Shown: positions 34,338 to 43,833 of the stretch, in pieces
How the letters are laid out: each line of letters opens with the position of its first letter
Position numbering within the stretch: position 1 is the first letter of the stretch
Assembly: GCA_963788305.1 (NCBI GenBank)
Contig: CAWBGK010000011.1
Location: forward strand, 124,001-188,000
Direction of reading: 5' to 3'
Length of the DNA stretch: 64,000 bases
Source of the DNA: UTCFX2 sp963788305
GTDB taxonomy: Bacteria > Chloroflexota > Anaerolineae > Anaerolineales > UBA4823
Program-made: the position numbers and the translations under genes
The notes under the pieces: model-generated
Databases searched by the model: none
Seen by the model: the letters and a program-made list of their open reading frames with translations, nothing else
Told to the model about the DNA's origin: nothing

Positions 34338-34461
34338 CTCACCGTCCTCCTGCCATCTGAAGTAGATCCCGGCAGAAACCGGCTGCCAATGCGCTGGTTG
34401 GGAGTGTGAATAGTCCCGCCTCCTGCAGGCTTGATTTCTGCTTTTCCAGGTCCTGTGGGTC

Positions 34462-34932
34462 TTAATCAGTGCCGCAAACGGAAGCCGCCGCAGTCAGGCG
34501 TCCGCCGCGCTGGGCTGCCCTGGCTTGTGCCTGCCTGATCGCCTCGATCAGATCCCCGACCGGGTCCGAGGAAGAAATATCCCCCAGGAGGAAGTCGAGC
34601 AGCAGGATTGCGACTTCAGGATCTTCTGCTTCCTTCAGGATGCGCTTATACCTTTCTCGCACATCGATCATCGGGTGAGGTTTGCCTTGGGTGAAATAGT
34701 CGTCCCCTAAGTCGAGACCACACGCGAACAATTCGGCAGCGTGCTCATCATCGAGGCAGTTGAACACATTTCGTCCCAGTTTGCGGGTACGGATAAGGCG
34801 CTTGTTGTTCAATCCACGCAGTTGGTGCGAGATAGCAGACTGGGTCAAACCAAACCGCTCCACCCGTTCGCCTACCCCGATTTCGCCTTCCACCAGCGCG
34901 TCAATGATGCGGACGTGCGTAGGGTCGCTCAA
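34462..34932 (-). CDS. ArsR/SmtB family metal-responsive repressor
   Basis: The 156-residue protein has a winged-helix ArsR domain (VGERVERFGLTQSAISHQLRG with recognition helix, then LIRTRKLGRNVFNCLDDEHA). The DDEH residues correspond to the alpha-5 metal site of SmtB-like proteins, although the full DxHx10HxxE pattern is incomplete. A C-terminal tail of about 60 residues is unusual. The start is a TTG because an in-frame stop lies 8 codons upstream; homologues usually extend slightly further (LFGALSDPT is encoded just upstream). It follows the heavy-metal ATPase on the same strand by 193 bases. Confidence 0.82.
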   Translation of the reverse strand: MSDPTHVRIIDALVEGEIGVGERVERFGLTQSAISHQLRGLNNKRLIRTRKLGRNVFNCLDDEHAAELFACGLDLGDDYFTQGKPHPMIDVRERYKRILKEAEDPEVAILLLDFLLGDISSSDPVGDLIEAIRQAQARAAQRGGRLTAAASVCGTD

Positions 34933-35125
34933 GGCTCCAAATAGATTGAAATGTCAGATGCAATTTCAGGAGTGACGGTTTATTGGGTCATAAAACCAGG
35001 CGAAGGAAATGGGCAGTGCGATTTTCTGAATAGGCGTCTTGATATCCACTAAATGATTGAATGCTCGCTCAAAAAATTCTATTCTCCTTGCATGAACAGA
35101 AATTTTCAAGGTGATGTATATTGTT

Positions 35126-37215
35126 TTATTTCTGCCTGATCAGCCTGGCCGAATTACCCATAATGCCGAGATCGGGCAAGGATTGTGCAGCAGCTGCCAG
35201 CACCGGTGGCAGGAACCCAAGTGCAGCAAGGGTCAACCCTATTACATTGTATAACGCAGTAAAACCCAGGTTCATCTTCACTACACCCATTGTGCGCCTG
35301 GCAATTTTAAGCACCTCAGGAACAAGCGTCCAATCCTCACGCATCAGGACAATGTGTGCGGCTTCAATTGCAACATCTGTACCCGCCGAGCCCATCGCAA
35401 TCCCTGCATTTGCTTGCGCAAGGGCGGGCGCGTCGTTTACACCGTCGCCAACCATCACGACAATATGGCCTTTAGACTGGTACTCCTTCACAATGGCAAT
35501 TTTGTCTTCCGGCAGGAGACCGGCGCGGTAGGAAACGCCCAGCTTTTCAGCAAGCGCAGCAGCGGTACGTTCGTTATCGCCGGTGAGTAGCTCCACGTGG
35601 CGGATCCCCAGTCCGCGTACTGCTTCTAAAGCAGAGGGCACTTCAGGGCGCAGGGTATCGATGGCGGCAAAAATGGCTGTGAGCGCGCCGTCCACTTCGA
35701 GAAACAGCAGGGTTTTCCCTAGGGCTTCGAGTTCTTTTGATTGTTCGAGGTTTTCAGCTGCGGGAAACAAGCGGCGGTTGCCGATTACTATCTTGTGTCC
35801 TTCAACCTGCGCCTGCACTCCCTGACCCGGAATGGCCCTGAAATCTTGCGTCGCGTGGATAGTTACGCCTTCAGCTAACGCCAGGCTGCGCACGGCTTCA
35901 GCAAGCGGATGTTCGGAGTAACGTTCGGCAGACCCAGCCAGCGACAAAGCATCGCGGCGAGAAACATCCGTGAGCAGTACGACGTTCGTCACCTGCGGCT
36001 GGCCTAATGTGAGCGTGCCGGTCTTGTCTACCAGTAACACGTCAGCCTTCGCCAGAATCTCAAGGTATTTCCCACCTTTGATCAGCAAACCATGTTTGGC
36101 GCTGGCCCCGATAGAGGCCAGCATGGCTACCGGCGTTGCCAGGGCAATGGAACACGAGCAGGCAACCAACAAAACCGCTGCAGTGGAGAGCGGGTTGCGG
36201 CTGAACAAGAAGGTCAGTGCCGCCACGCCGGCCACAATGGGCAGGTACCAGGCGCTGAATTTGTCGGCAAAACGCTGGACTTCGGCCCGGTTCACTTCCG
36301 CTTCTTCCACCAACTTAATCACCCGGCCAAATGTTGTATCTGCCCCCACCCGTTCAGTGCGGATGCGCAGGCTGCCGAGTTTGGCAAGAGTGGCTGCATA
36401 TACCTTCATGCCTGCTGCTACTTCGACAGGCATGGACTCACCCGTAATAGCAGCCTGGTCTATGGTTGCCTGCCCGGAAAGCACTTCGCCATCTACCGGG
36501 ATTTTCTCGCCTGGGCGAACTATGAGTGATGTCTCCCGGGGTAACCTGGCTGGCAGGGATTTCCAGCTCTACGCCATCCCGTTCGACGCGGGCAGTTTGG
36601 GGTGCAAGGGCAGTCAGATCTTTCAAGGCGCGACGGGCGCTTTCGGTAGTGAAATTCTCGACATAATCACCCACGCGCATAAAGATGACCACAATGGCCG
36701 CCGTCACCCATTCTCCCACAACCAGCGCGGCAATAACGCCAATGGTCATCAGCGTGTGCGAGATGATTTGCCGATTTCAGCGTGGCGCGGATGACATTGA
36801 AAAAGATCGGATACCCGCCTAACACCACAATTACCAGCCCGATGATAAAGGGAATACGCGCATTGAGTATCTCAAACAACCCCATCCATTCGCCCACGAC
36901 AACGATGCCCAACACACCCATGAACAGCCCTGCGAGCAGGATGGTCAGTCTGCGGTTGAAGTCACCTGTCGAAACAGGCACAGACGGTGGAGATGCCGAT
37001 TCGGGTACGCGGTATCCAGCGGCAGCTACGGCAGAGCGGACGGCAGTCAAATTCACCTGCCCAGAATCCATCTGAATCAACGCTTTTTCAGAGCTGAGTA
37101 AGACATCTACCTTTTGCACACCGGGCAGCTTCTCAATGGCGTGCTGCACATGAAGTGTACATTCAGCGCAATCCATCCCAGCTATCGGGACTTCAAAGGT
37201 GCGTATCTCACTCAT
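35126..37215 (-). CDS. heavy-metal P1B-type ATPase (two frameshifts)
   Basis: The protein exports soft metals such as Cd, Pb or Zn. The first frame has an N-terminal HMA domain with GMDCAEC and then two or more helices (LTILLAGLFMGVLGIVVVG). The second frame has RVGDYVENFTTESARRAL and VTPGDI; the third has TGESMPVEV, the ion-site helix VACSCSIALATPVAML, DKTGTLTLGQPQVT, SEHPLAEAV (HP motif) and GDGVNDAPALAQANAG. Joins fall near 36760 and 36525. The metal-site tripeptide is CSC rather than the usual CPC. It overlaps the upstream ArsR gene, so the pair is coupled. Confidence 0.9.
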
Positions 37216-37558
37216 GGGTACGCTCATTCATGCCGTAGCGCGTGCATTCATACACACCGCGCGCCACATCAGCCAAAAGGCTCTCGGCCAGGGTTAGCAG
37301 TTCTTTCACGCGCGGGTCGCTAAGCTGGTATTCGACAAACTTCCCTCGTTGCTCAGCGGTCACCAATCCGCAATCGCGCAGGCAGCTCAAATGGTTGGAA
37401 ACGTTCGATTGCGATAACCCGGTCCGTTCGACAATAAGACCCACCGTCTGCCCGCCGCTGCTAAGTGATTCCAGGATTTTTAGGCGCGATGGATCCCCGA
37501 ACCCGCGAAACAGTCGTGCCTTCACATACAAATTGGTCTTATCAGTCGTTGCGAACAT
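37208..37558 (-). CDS. ArsR family Cd/Pb sensor, CmtR-like
   Basis: The 116-residue winged-helix repressor has SQSNVSNHLSCLRDCGLV, in which CLRDC gives the Cys-x3-Cys pair of mycobacterial CmtR, and a C-terminal Cys in YECTRYG, the third CmtR ligand. This points to a Cd(II)/Pb(II) sensor that releases DNA when metal binds. It is the first gene of the module and overlaps the ATPase start. An inverted repeat lies 23 bases upstream of its ATG. Confidence 0.88.
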   Translation of the reverse strand: MFATTDKTNLYVKARLFRGFGDPSRLKILESLSSGGQTVGLIVERTGLSQSNVSNHLSCLRDCGLVTAEQRGKFVEYQLSDPRVKELLTLAESLLADVARGVYECTRYGMNERTHE

Positions 37559-37580
37559 GGATGTCTCCGTATCATATTTT

Positions 37581-37602
37581 CATATCAACATGCGATGATA
37601 TG
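37581..37602. promoter_or_regulatory. inverted repeat, probable ArsR operator
   Basis: CATATCA (37581-37587) and TGATATG (37596-37602) are inverted arms around 8 bases. A wider pair TATCATAT / ATATGATA flanks it at 37570-37577 and 37598-37605. The site is directly upstream of the CmtR-like gene, where autoregulation is usual. Confidence 0.5.
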
Positions 37603-37743
37603 ATAACAAATCATCCTATTTAAGTCAAATTGTCCAATGAGCAATAATAAAATTGAAAATTCCTAACAAGTACATTTCAATAAACGAGATCGCCCAGCTT
37701 CCACTGAGCGATCTCGTTGCTAATATCTACTCTCTGTTCTCTG

Positions 37744-37828
37744 CGGAGAGGGTGGATTCGAACCCACGGTGGGCATAGCCCACAACGGTTTTCGAGACCG
37801 CCCCATTCGGCCGCTCTGGCACCTCTCC
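37744..37828 (-). tRNA. tRNA-Ser (CGA anticodon)
   Basis: The minus strand folds as an 85-base class II tRNA: acceptor GGAGAGG (37828-37822) pairs with CCTCTCC (37751-37745), D-arm with AGAGCGGCCGAATGGGGC, anticodon stem-loop GCGGTCTCGAAAACCGT with CGA, a long variable arm (GTGGGCTATGCCCAC) and T-arm GTGGGTTCGAATCCCAC. The long variable arm and CGA anticodon give Ser for UCG codons. CCA is not encoded. Confidence 0.95.
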
Positions 37829-38177
37829 ATGATCGTGTCCATTCGTCTATCTAAACACGTTTGCGCCGAGTATTATAGCCGAAAATCCCCAAATCGACTT
37901 AAATTCCCTCCATGCCCGTAAATCCATTACTGACCGCCAACCGCTTCCCGCTTACTTTAACCTCCAACCACCAGTAGCCAACCGCTAAATGTTAACCGCT
38001 AACAGCTAACTTCTAACCGCTAACCACCAACAACCAATCACTAACTACCAACAACCAATAACTGACCCCCAGCTCCCCCCCCTTAACCAGAAAATAGTAG
38101 CTTTTCTCAAATATTTTCTCTATAATATATTTAATACAACCGAAGATATCCAGGTCCTATTCCAACAGGAGGAACAA
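37829..38177. repeat. 349-bp intergenic region with CTAAC/CCAAC low-complexity repeats
   Basis: Between the tRNA and the C25-like gene, 37960-38080 is a string of variants of GCTAACA, CCAACAA and AACTACC. The same style recurs at 45228-45500. From 38095 an AT-rich segment (TCTCTATAATATATTTAATAC) probably holds the promoter of the downstream gene. Confidence 0.55.
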
Positions 38178-41100
38178 ATGGATGCCCGTAAATCATCTGG
38201 ATGCAGAAGGAATTGAAAACACTCCTTCTTTAAGTTCTTCGCGTTCACCTTTATGATCCTTCTCATCGCTGCCCCGGCGAACGCTCAGGCAATTTTGCCC
38301 GCTCAGACCTTCAGCCCGGACGCCGATCCCGACCTTGTCATCACCGATGTCTGGAGTTCTGGTTCTCAAATCTGGGTTCAGGTCATGAACCAGGGCGATG
38401 GTCCTACGAAAACTGGCTTTACAAATGGCTTGAAAGTGGATGGCGGTCAGACGATAACCAGCGTCGTCTCTGCAGATTCTCGACCCGGATGAGCGCTTGA
38501 ACCAGTACTTCACCAATTTTGTTTGGACCTGCTCAGAGCTCCAGGACACCATCCTCGTAGGATCGGACATCACTCACGTGATAGAAGAATTGAATGATGA
38601 CAATAACAGCCGCTCCGAAAACTGGAAATGCGACCAGACACCGCCTGAAATCGAGAAAGGTCCCGTTGTCACCAATATCACCACGACCGGCGCCAGGATA
38701 ACCTGGAGCACCGGCGAATTGAGCGACAGCCAGGTGCTCTACGACGAAACGCTCGACACTTTTGCCCTCAGCAAGACCGACCTGACGCCCACCATGAACC
38801 ACCAGATCGACCTGGGCGACCTTGAGCCGGCCACCCTCTACCAGTTCAAAGCCCGCTCCACCGATCCATCCGGCAACAGCGTCGAAAGCGAACCGGGATT
38901 CTTCCAGACCCTCCCCAAGTCCGACACGGAAAAGCCCGGCATCTCAGACATGAGCGCCAAGCGCCTCCCCGGCCGGTTCTTCGCCCATCGGATCAGCCTC
39001 AAAGCCGACGACAACGACGAAGTTGAGCGTGTGGAGTTCTTCATGGACGATAAGCGGATCGGCATCGATTACGCCCCCTCCCCAGACGATGGGACCACGT
39101 TCGAGTGGGTGCTCCGCCTGGGCGAGATCGGGATGGATTTCGTGGAATTCGCCGGAGAACACGAGTTCCGCTTCGAAGCCTTCGATCGCAGTGGGTTGAC
39201 CTACATCAGTGAGCTCCTTTATACCCCTCCCGAAGAGACGCTCTACGGCGAGCTGTCCTTCAACGACCCCGTTCCCTTCTATATCGAATATATCTCCGGG
39301 TCCATCGTCCCGGCAGGTACGATCATCCCGATCTCGGTCCACGCCTCGAAGTACTTCGATCACTGCGGCTTTCACGGCTGCATCCGCATCGAAGAAGAAG
39401 TGGACTCCGTCGAGCTCTACATCGATGGACACCAGGTCCCTGACGGCGATATCACTAATCCTTATGACCTGACCTATGACTACGACTGGGACATCAGCGG
39501 GCTGGACGAAGGACGCCACTCCATCCGGGCCGTCTCATTCGCCGGAGAGGATTGGATGGATGAATCCACGACCGTGGACATCGAAACCGGATCACCCCGC
39601 CTGGATGTCGAGCGCACCCTCACCCGCGACGGTCATATATTCCGGGTCGACCTGCGCATCGAGAACAACGGCACGCTGCCGGCCGGCCTCAACGAGCTGA
39701 CCGACAACCTCGTCGGGTTCCAGCCGGTCATCAAGTCCAGCACCTATTACACCGTCACCAGCGAGTACAACCCGTCCGATAAGCGCAGCGCGGTGAATAT
39801 CGACCTGCATTCCGGCTCCAACCCCTACAACCTCAACCCCCACGCCAGCCTTACGGTTTCTTACCTGGCCGCTCCGATCCTCTACCGTGAGATTGACACG
39901 CCGGTTTACGCCGTTGGCGGTGACCCGGTTGAGCTGATCTACGACACATGGTACTCCGATTCCTTCGACCACCCGGCTGCCGTGACCTCCGCCGGCGATT
40001 CGCTCCTCGCCGCCATCTGGGACATCCAGCTCGATTCAGATTACCTCATCGTGACCAACCCGTGCAACCTGTTCGCAGTCAACGCTTCCGATGAAGATGT
40101 GGACAGGCTGCTCTCCGGTCTTGCCCGCATGGCTGACCTGAAAGATGGCGTTCTGGCTTACCTGGTCGGCTCTCCAACCGCGGACCAGGTCGACGACGCG
40201 ATCGAAGCCTGGGGGGAATTCATGAAAGGCTACGACGGCGTCGATAATAATTACCTCTCCAAGGGCTACCTGCTGCTCGTCGGCGAGCTGGATATCATCC
40301 CCGCCCACAGCCTGGAGATCGACGAGCCCTGGTACATCTCCTGGAAGGAGCCGTTCACCGTCAATACGACCGACGTCCATTATGCGGATACGGGCTCCAA
40401 CCTTATCGACCCCGAGCTTGCAGTTGGCCGCATCATCGGCGACAGCGCCGAGCTCCTGCTGATCCCGGTCGAAACGGACATCGGGGTCGACGAAGGCGCT
40501 TCAGGATACGACTTTGACTGGAGCGACGCCCTGGTCGTCAGCGGCTTTCCCAGACATCGCAGCGGAACTAGCGGTGAGAGTGATTTTGCGGCAGTGATCC
40601 ACGACGTAAAGTCCCGCCTGGAAGCTCAAGGCACCGATGTGGACGAGCTGGATAACACCGACTACGCCACCCGGATTGGCGCGGTTAACCAGTTCTTCGC
40701 CATGGCTCCGGATGAGGACATCATCCACCTCGCCGGTCATGGCAACTGGGATGTGGTGGACGATCTGGAAGTCCCGGATTTCGGTGCTTACCTCGATCCA
40801 TTCGACGACTCCAACCCGTTCGTTTTCGTCACATCCTGCCTCACCGGCAACTACACTCCCGGCGACGGCCTGGCCGAGACGTTCCTCCAGAAAGGCGCCG
40901 CAGCCTACGTGGGCTCCACCGAAGTCAGCTATGGCTCTGTGAATCGATCAAACGCCAAAAGGTTCTATGACGATTGGGACCCCGGCGATGAAATAGGGCC
41001 GGTCTTGAAAAATATCAAGCGCGACATCGGCGGCTTCCACTCGGATAACTGGTACACCGGCTGGTACGAAGACATCTGGACCGCCGAATACCACATTTTC

Positions 41101-42289
41101 GGCGACCCCGAGTTCGGCGATGGCGCTCCCGCCCCTGCTGCCGCAGCCCAGCCCGCTGAGCTCGCTCCAATCAGCTCCCCGCTCGCTTCGATCGAAGTCA
41201 CCGTCCCGAATTATGAGCAGGAGACCACATACCTCGGTAAAGACCGCCTCGTGATCCCGGGCGGCGGACATATGATGATCCCGGACATGCCGATGGTCCC
41301 CACCTACGACTACGTTCAAACCCTCCCTGCCGGTGTCGTCGTCCAGGGTGTGAGCCTCAGCGAGCGCTCCGAGCTGCAAACCATTTCCGGGGTCGACCTG
41401 GAGGTCTTCGTTCCCGTTGAAGATGGGACCTCAAGACAGCTCGAACAGCCCCTGGCCGATGGCCGAGTGGTTCCCGACCGCCGATTTCGACTGGGGTGTC
41501 GTCACCAACCCGGACGGCGTCTCCGAGCTCCACATCGTGATCTACCCGTTCATCTACAACTCGCTCACCCAGGGTGCGAATTTCTACAAAAAGTATATCT
41601 TCGAAGTCACCACCCTCACTTCAACTCTGACGATCCCGCTGCTCAAAACGGACCTGTCATCCTACGATCCCGGCATGCCTGTGCTGGTGGACCTGAGGGT
41701 CGAGAACAGCGGCAACCCGCTGACCGTCACCCTCTCTGCTGCGGTCCACGCCTTCGGCTCAAACGAGCTCGTGGACGGGTTGTTGATGGAGACCCTCCAC
41801 GCTCTGAGCGGCCCTGCCACCGCTTCGCTCAGCTGGGATACCAAGGCTGCCGAGCCAGGCGACTACTATATTCTCGCCGAGCTGCGCAATCTGCAAGGCG
41901 ACCTGCTTGCTTCCGAGACCGAAGCGATCAGGATCGGAACGATCCTGGGACAGTCTTACAACCTGAATGCTCCGGATTTCTTCAAGATTGGGGATATGGT
42001 CAGCCTGAGCTTCGACTTCCAGAACACAGGGTCCGTCCCGATCACCGGCACCGCGGTAATCCACGTGGAAGGCCTCGCCTCCGGGTCTTTGTCAGAATTC
42101 CAGGTCCCGGTCGAGGACCTGCTGCCGAATTCCTCCAAGCATATCGGTGTGCTCTGGGATTCCTCAAGCCAGCAGCTGGAAGATTTCCAGGTCACCGCCT
42201 ACGTCCAGTACGCAGGTCAGTCCACACCGCCCCTAACGAAGGTGATGCAGACTACACTGAAATCCCACCTGCCGGTCATTCGCAGATAA
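38178..42289 (+). CDS. secreted C25/gingipain-like cysteine peptidase with CARDB and FN3 domains (interrupted)
   Basis: The start is ATG 38178 behind a perfect AGGAGG. An in-frame TGA at 38214-38216 interrupts the charged part of a signal peptide that continues FFKFFAFTFMILLIAAPANA. A CARDB domain (DLVITDVWSSGSQIWVQVMN) follows, then a frameshift near 38480, an FN3 domain (about 38640-38930), and the peptidase core with HLAGHGN (His at 40738-40740) and FVTSCLTGNY (Cys at 40837-40839), the His/Cys pair of C25 and caspase-like folds. A second frameshift near 41430 leads to WFPTADFDWGVVTNPDG and a beta-sandwich tail. The total is about 1370 residues. Substrate and partners are unknown. Confidence 0.82.
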
Positions 42290-42298
42290 TTGGGTCAG

Positions 42299-42327
42299 GC
42301 AGGGTGGGTTCCAAGAACCCACCCTGC
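42299..42327. terminator. long perfect hairpin between convergent genes
   Basis: GCAGGGTGGGTTC (42299-42311), loop CAA, GAACCCACCCTGC (42315-42327): a perfect 13-bp stem right after the C25-like gene and touching the stop of the convergent gene. It is probably a bidirectional terminator, although no T-run follows. Confidence 0.65.
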
Positions 42328-42989
42328 TATTGCAGTTCGTCAGGGATCACGAATTCTCGAGAGACCTCCTCAAGCGCCTGATCTATAGCCCTTTTTAAAT
42401 AGATGCTCGTTTGATTTTTCTCTCCATTTTCAAGTTTCAGCATCTTCGCCAGCCGGTAGCTCATGCTGCCGTAAATCCCCGTCAGTCTGATCAGCTCCGG
42501 CGCATCCTGCGATTCCATTGCAGCCCGGTACACATTCCGCAGCACATACCGGGTGGACGCGATCTCCTCGGTCAAACTCATAAAGTCCTCCCCCATGAAA
42601 GCCTCGCCTCCCATCGCCTCTTCCATCACCGATTCGTCCAGCTCCTCGCCATTCGAGCATGAAAATGCCTTCAGCATCTTCAACACGTCCTCCACCCAGG
42701 AATCATTGACCTCCCCCGCTGCGAGTTCCCTCTCCGCTTTAATCAGCTCTGTCATCCGGAATGCCGCCAGCGAATAAGCCTCCCCAAGGTCGATCGCTTC
42801 CTTCCTGCTCGTTGCGTTCTCCTGTCTTTCCAGAAGTCTGCGTTCCAGTTCTCTCAATCCTGCAATTTGCTCTTCCAGCCCTCGAATTTCCTCTTTCGCT
42901 AATGCCTCCACCGCCTCCACAGGCTGGCTCTTTGCGTAAGCTCCATGCCGGAGCCCATCCCCCGCTTTAAAAGGTTTCGCCTTCCTCAC
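42327..42989 (-). CDS. hypothetical protein with HGAYAK N-terminal motif
   Basis: I prefer the GTG at 42989, preceded by GGGAGG, giving 220 residues; the open frame upstream to 43115 only translates the dispersed repeat (PHPDPLPGGEG). The protein starts RKAKPFKAGDGLRHGAYAKS, similar to the opening of small terminase-like and mobile-element proteins (KHGAY). It is otherwise charged and helical (residues about 25-70 look like a coiled coil), with a C-terminal helix region. It faces the same way as the recombinase-like gene at 44 kb and may belong to one mobile cassette split by repeats and an IS remnant. Confidence 0.6.
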   Translation of the reverse strand: MRKAKPFKAGDGLRHGAYAKSQPVEAVEALAKEEIRGLEEQIAGLRELERRLLERQENATSRKEAIDLGEAYSLAAFRMTELIKAERELAAGEVNDSWVEDVLKMLKAFSCSNGEELDESVMEEAMGGEAFMGEDFMSLTEEIASTRYVLRNVYRAAMESQDAPELIRLTGIYGSMSYRLAKMLKLENGEKNQTSIYLKRAIDQALEEVSREFVIPDELQ

Positions 42990-43034
42990 TGGAATCCTCC
43001 CATCTTCCCATCCCTTAATACCTTGCTCTCTTCT

Positions 43035-43138
43035 CCCCTCTCCCCCCGGGAGAGGGTCAGGGTGAGGGCGCTCTCCCCAGCCTTTCCCATCCGGGTCCTC
43101 TTTTCCCTCTCCCACCGGGAGAGGGTCAGGGTGAGGGC
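43035..43138. repeat. palindromic GGGAGAGGG repeats, copies A and B
   Basis: Two copies (about 43035-43069 and 43105-43138) of a palindrome-containing unit: CCCTCTCC, a few bases, GGGAGAGGGTCAGGGTGAGG. The reverse strand of the unit encodes PHPDPLPGGEG in one frame, which explains the odd tails of flanking open frames. Confidence 0.8.
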
Positions 43139-43140
43139 TG

Positions 43141-43637
43141 TGGTGGACCCATGAAACTGGACACTTTTTTAGGGATTCTTAGGGGGCACCTTCGGCCGGT
43201 TGAGTGAGAGCGAGCCCATAGGCGAGCTCGAACTCAACCGGCGTCAAATACCCAAGCGATGAATGGATGCGCTTATGATTATACACATCCATCAGAAATC
43301 GCCCAATTTGGTTTTGCGCGTCGGCAAAGTTCCGGTATTCTGACAAATCCACCTCCTCTTCCTTGATTGTCCGCATGAGCCGTTCGGCATAGCCATTCTC
43401 TTCTGGCTCTCCGACAGCTGCCATGCTGATTTGCACTTGATACGTCTTCAGCACCCTGACATATTCACTGGCAGCATACTGGACGCCTTGATCGCTGTGG
43501 TGGATCTCGGGTACATGTTCCGCCAAGCCCATTTCGAGAGCTCGTAGGCTTAACGTGACATCCAGGGACCGACTCAGGCACCAGCCGCGAATGGCTCGAG
43601 TAAACACATCCATGACCACTGCCAGGAAGATAAACCA
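43141..43637 (-). mobile_element. IS3 family remnant, 3' part of orfB
   Basis: The coding part (43637 to a TAG at 43179) gives the integrase core end: FLAVVMDVFTRAIRGWCLSR, EIHHSDQGVQYAASEY (second Asp of DDE) and EENGYAERLMRTIKEEEVDL (catalytic Glu), ending YNHKRIHSSLGYLTP. The N-terminal half of the transposase is missing: at 43638 the sequence switches to the palindromic repeat. The probable right end begins TGGACCCATGAAACTGGAC at about 43144. The element cannot move by itself. Confidence 0.85.
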
Positions 43638-43833
43638 ACCCGCCTTTCCCGTCAGCCGGATCCTCTTTTCCCTCCGCCCAGGGAGAGGGTCAGGGCGAGG
43701 GCTCTCCAACCCGCCCTTCCCCCCTCTTTTCCCTCTCCCCTCGGGAGAGGGTCAGGGTGAGGGCTCTCCAACCCGCCTTTCCCATCAGGGTCCTCTTTTC
43801 CCTCTCCCCCCGGGAGAGGGTCAGGGTGAGGGC
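43638..43833. repeat. palindromic GGGAGAGGG repeats, copies C, D and E
   Basis: Three tandem units of about 65 bases, each with AACCCGCCTTTCCC, TCCTCTTTTCCCTC, the GGGAGAGGG palindrome and GTGAGGGCTCTCC. Copy C is the most diverged. They sit between the IS3 remnant and the recombinase-like gene and encode its repetitive C-terminal tail. Confidence 0.8.

Noticed and set aside
37744..37828. tRNA gene considered as selC (tRNA-Sec), which would support the selenoprotein
   Set aside because: The anticodon is CGA and the acceptor plus T-stem geometry (7+5) is that of ordinary tRNA-Ser; selC would have UCA and a longer acceptor branch.
38214..38216. In-frame TGA in the C25-like signal peptide as a second selenocysteine
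   Set aside because: It lies in the charged start of a signal peptide, with no redox motif and no hairpin of SECIS type close behind. A TGG-to-TGA change is simpler.
42990..43115. N-terminal extension of the HGAYAK protein
   Set aside because: It only translates the palindromic dispersed repeat; the GTG at 42989 has a proper ribosome site.
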